6,012 nucleotides of DNA from the NCBI GenBank assembly GCA_019894815.1, contig JAGXNU010000131.1:1-6012 (forward strand), in the 5' to 3' direction. The position numbers and the translations under genes were made by a program. Shown piece after piece: positions 4,810 through 6,012 of this stretch. Under the pieces are notes generated by a model. The model made no database searches, was not told the DNA's origin, and saw only the letters and a list, made by a program, of their open reading frames with translations. The stretch comes from Promethearchaeota archaeon. Its GTDB lineage: Archaea > Asgardarchaeota > Lokiarchaeia > Sigyniarchaeales > SOKP01. Each line of letters opens with the position of its first letter. Position 1 is the stretch's first letter.

Positions 4810-6012
4810 TTATTTAAGATGGTTATCCGTAATCATTTTTAATTCTTTAGAAAGAATTTCATCAATAGGTTTAATTGTTGGCTTAGATTCCAATTTATTT
4901 GCTTCAATTATAGCTCTTTTTCTAGCTGATTTCGCTCCAGCATCATTCCAAGCATCGCGAGACATCCTATCAATGATAGGTCCTGCAATAAACAATTCCT
5001 TTCTAAACAGATTTAATGTTGATGGATGTGAAAGTAATTCTTCTGTTTCACTATAGTCTTTTAGAATATCTAAAGCGAAAGGAGTTCCTCGATCCTCAAC
5101 ACCTCGTAAAAGCCTTTTTACCATTCCAACAATCTCATTATCGATTAATAATTTTTCCACACTCTGAGTTGATTCAAAATCAAGCATTCCTGGACCTGAT
5201 ACCATGTTAACACCAGCAAGTCCAGCTAAGAGAGCACCCATTCCTCCTTCGAATCCAGCTTGAGCATCTGGGATTTTAGAATCACTTAAACTCATGTAAG
5301 CATGAGTAGGCATTTTTAAAAATTTACCCATTTCCACATCTCCTAAATTAATCATCATTGTTTCAATTGCGCCCATCGGAGTAGTTCCATATTTCATGTC
5401 TAATATAGCCGGGGATCCACCCCAAATCAAAGGGGCACCAGGTTTAACTAATTGTGCAATAACGACTCCTGCTAAACATTCAGCACAATGTTGAGTTATT
5501 GATCCAATTAAGGTGATAGGAGCACTTGCACCTGCGAGTGGCATTGAAACGAATTCAGAAGGAATCATGCTTTTTGCTGCGTCAATTAGTGATTGAGTGG
5601 TTAAATCTGACCATTTTAATGGGGGGCTTGGACAAGCATCAAATATAGCAAGTGGTTTCCTTGCCAAGTCATCCTCAGATAACCTACAAGATAATAAAAG
5701 TTCTCGCATGATTGAGAAACTCTCCTTTCTAAATGTGCCTGTAATAACTGGTTTGTGGCAATTGGATAATGCAATAAAAAGTCTATGCCAATCTTGCGCT
5801 TCTGGGGCGACATCCTGATAAACAAAAGCCGTGCTTTGAGCTTCAATATATTTCAAATGTCCAACTATTTTTGAAAAACGAATAAAATCATTCGAAGTGG
5901 CTTCTCTAGTTTCTCCTGAGTTTTCATCTAATATCAGAATTGCGGCAGAACCAGGATCATAGTGTACATTGTCGTCTTTAAGAGTCATGTGTTCCTTTCC
6001 TTCTCTATCATA
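4810..6012 (-). CDS. MttB-superfamily (trimethylamine methyltransferase family) enzyme, non-pyrrolysine, N-terminus beyond window
   Basis: About 400 C-terminal residues of a TIM-barrel methyltransferase of the MttB/COG5598 superfamily are visible; the family is usually near 480-500. The ATG at 5988 is probably internal: the frame stays open to the window edge, and YDREGK upstream of it fits the conserved 'YDRDG' segment of the family. Recognisable blocks are DNVHYDPGSAA, HKPVITG, GASAPITLIGS, NAxE-type HCAECLAG, GAPLIWGGSPAILDMKYG, SDSKIPDAQAG-x-EG, GVNMVSGPGML and DNEIVGMVKRLLRG. Pyrrolysine-dependent MttB of methanogens has an in-frame TAG near residue 334; no internal stop occurs here, so this is a non-Pyl homologue. 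Characterised relatives (MtgB and others) demethylate glycine betaine or other quaternary amines onto a corrinoid protein; this substrate is unknown. No corrinoid protein gene is seen in the window. G+C is visibly higher than in its neighbours. The stop is TAA. Confidence 0.92.
   Translation of the reverse strand, partial: YDREGKEHMTLKDDNVHYDPGSAAILILDENSGETREATSNDFIRFSKIVGHLKYIEAQSTAFVYQDVAPEAQDWHRLFIALSNCHKPVITGTFRKESFSIMRELLLSCRLSEDDLARKPLAIFDACPSPPLKWSDLTTQSLIDAAKSMIPSEFVSMPLAGASAPITLIGSITQHCAECLAGVVIAQLVKPGAPLIWGGSPAILDMKYGTTPMGAIETMMINLGDVEMGKFLKMPTHAYMSLSDSKIPDAQAGFEGGMGALLAGLAGVNMVSGPGMLDFESTQSVEKLLIDNEIVGMVKRLLRGVEDRGTPFALDILKDYSETEELLSHPSTLNLFRKELFIAGPIIDRMSRDAWNDAGAKSARKRAIIEANKLESKPTIKPIDEILSKELKMITDNHLK

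Noticed and set aside
4160..4843. Similar sequences GG(C/T)TATCC...ATCATTTTTAAT at 4160-4182 and 4821-4843
   Set aside because: One copy is coding for the methyltransferase C-terminus and the other lies at the end of the next gene; about 20 matching bases with AT-rich cores can arise by chance, and no function is suggested.
5616..5846. Minus-strand 76-residue frame in a different phase of the methyltransferase gene
   Set aside because: It lies wholly inside conserved methyltransferase coding sequence and has no independent features.

Overview
The window is AT-rich (roughly 30% G+C by eye) and looks archaeal. TTTAAAT-like TATA boxes lie about 60-80 bases before four of the start codons, Shine-Dalgarno matches are of the GGTGAT type, and a T-run follows one gene. 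A Ras-like small-GTPase-fold protein, a pair of 7-transmembrane proteins and short zinc-ribbon proteins together suggest an Asgard (Lokiarchaeia-like) archaeon. This placement is an inference from gene content; no rRNA or marker gene is present.

Layout. The left edge (3-338, +) is the C-terminal end of a PIG-L/LmbE-type zinc deacetylase. Next is a CaCA-superfamily sodium/calcium exchanger (531-1517, +). It converges, with an 8-base gap, on a helix-hairpin-helix plus zinc-ribbon protein (1526-1873, -). All later genes are also on the minus strand: two paralogous 7-TM proteins (2032-2748 and 2881-3567), a 64-residue zinc ribbon (3861-4055), a degenerate small-GTPase-like protein (4179-4775) and, cut by the right edge, a non-pyrrolysine MttB-superfamily methyltransferase (4810-6012).

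Genes together. The methyltransferase and the GTPase-like gene are 34 bases apart on one strand and are probably co-transcribed. The two 7-TM genes come from a duplication. Each seems to have its own promoter, and in both a TTGTA/TACAA palindrome sits directly beside the TATA-like box, which suggests a shared operator. The other genes look like single units with no obvious common pathway.

The points most worth a second look are the GTPase-fold protein that has lost its nucleotide-binding motifs beside a corrinoid-type methyltransferase, the 7-TM pair with its shared palindromes, and the exchanger whose first alpha repeat has non-standard ion-site residues. No CRISPR array, tRNA, rRNA or transposon is visible, and no intergenic stretch exceeds 300 bases.
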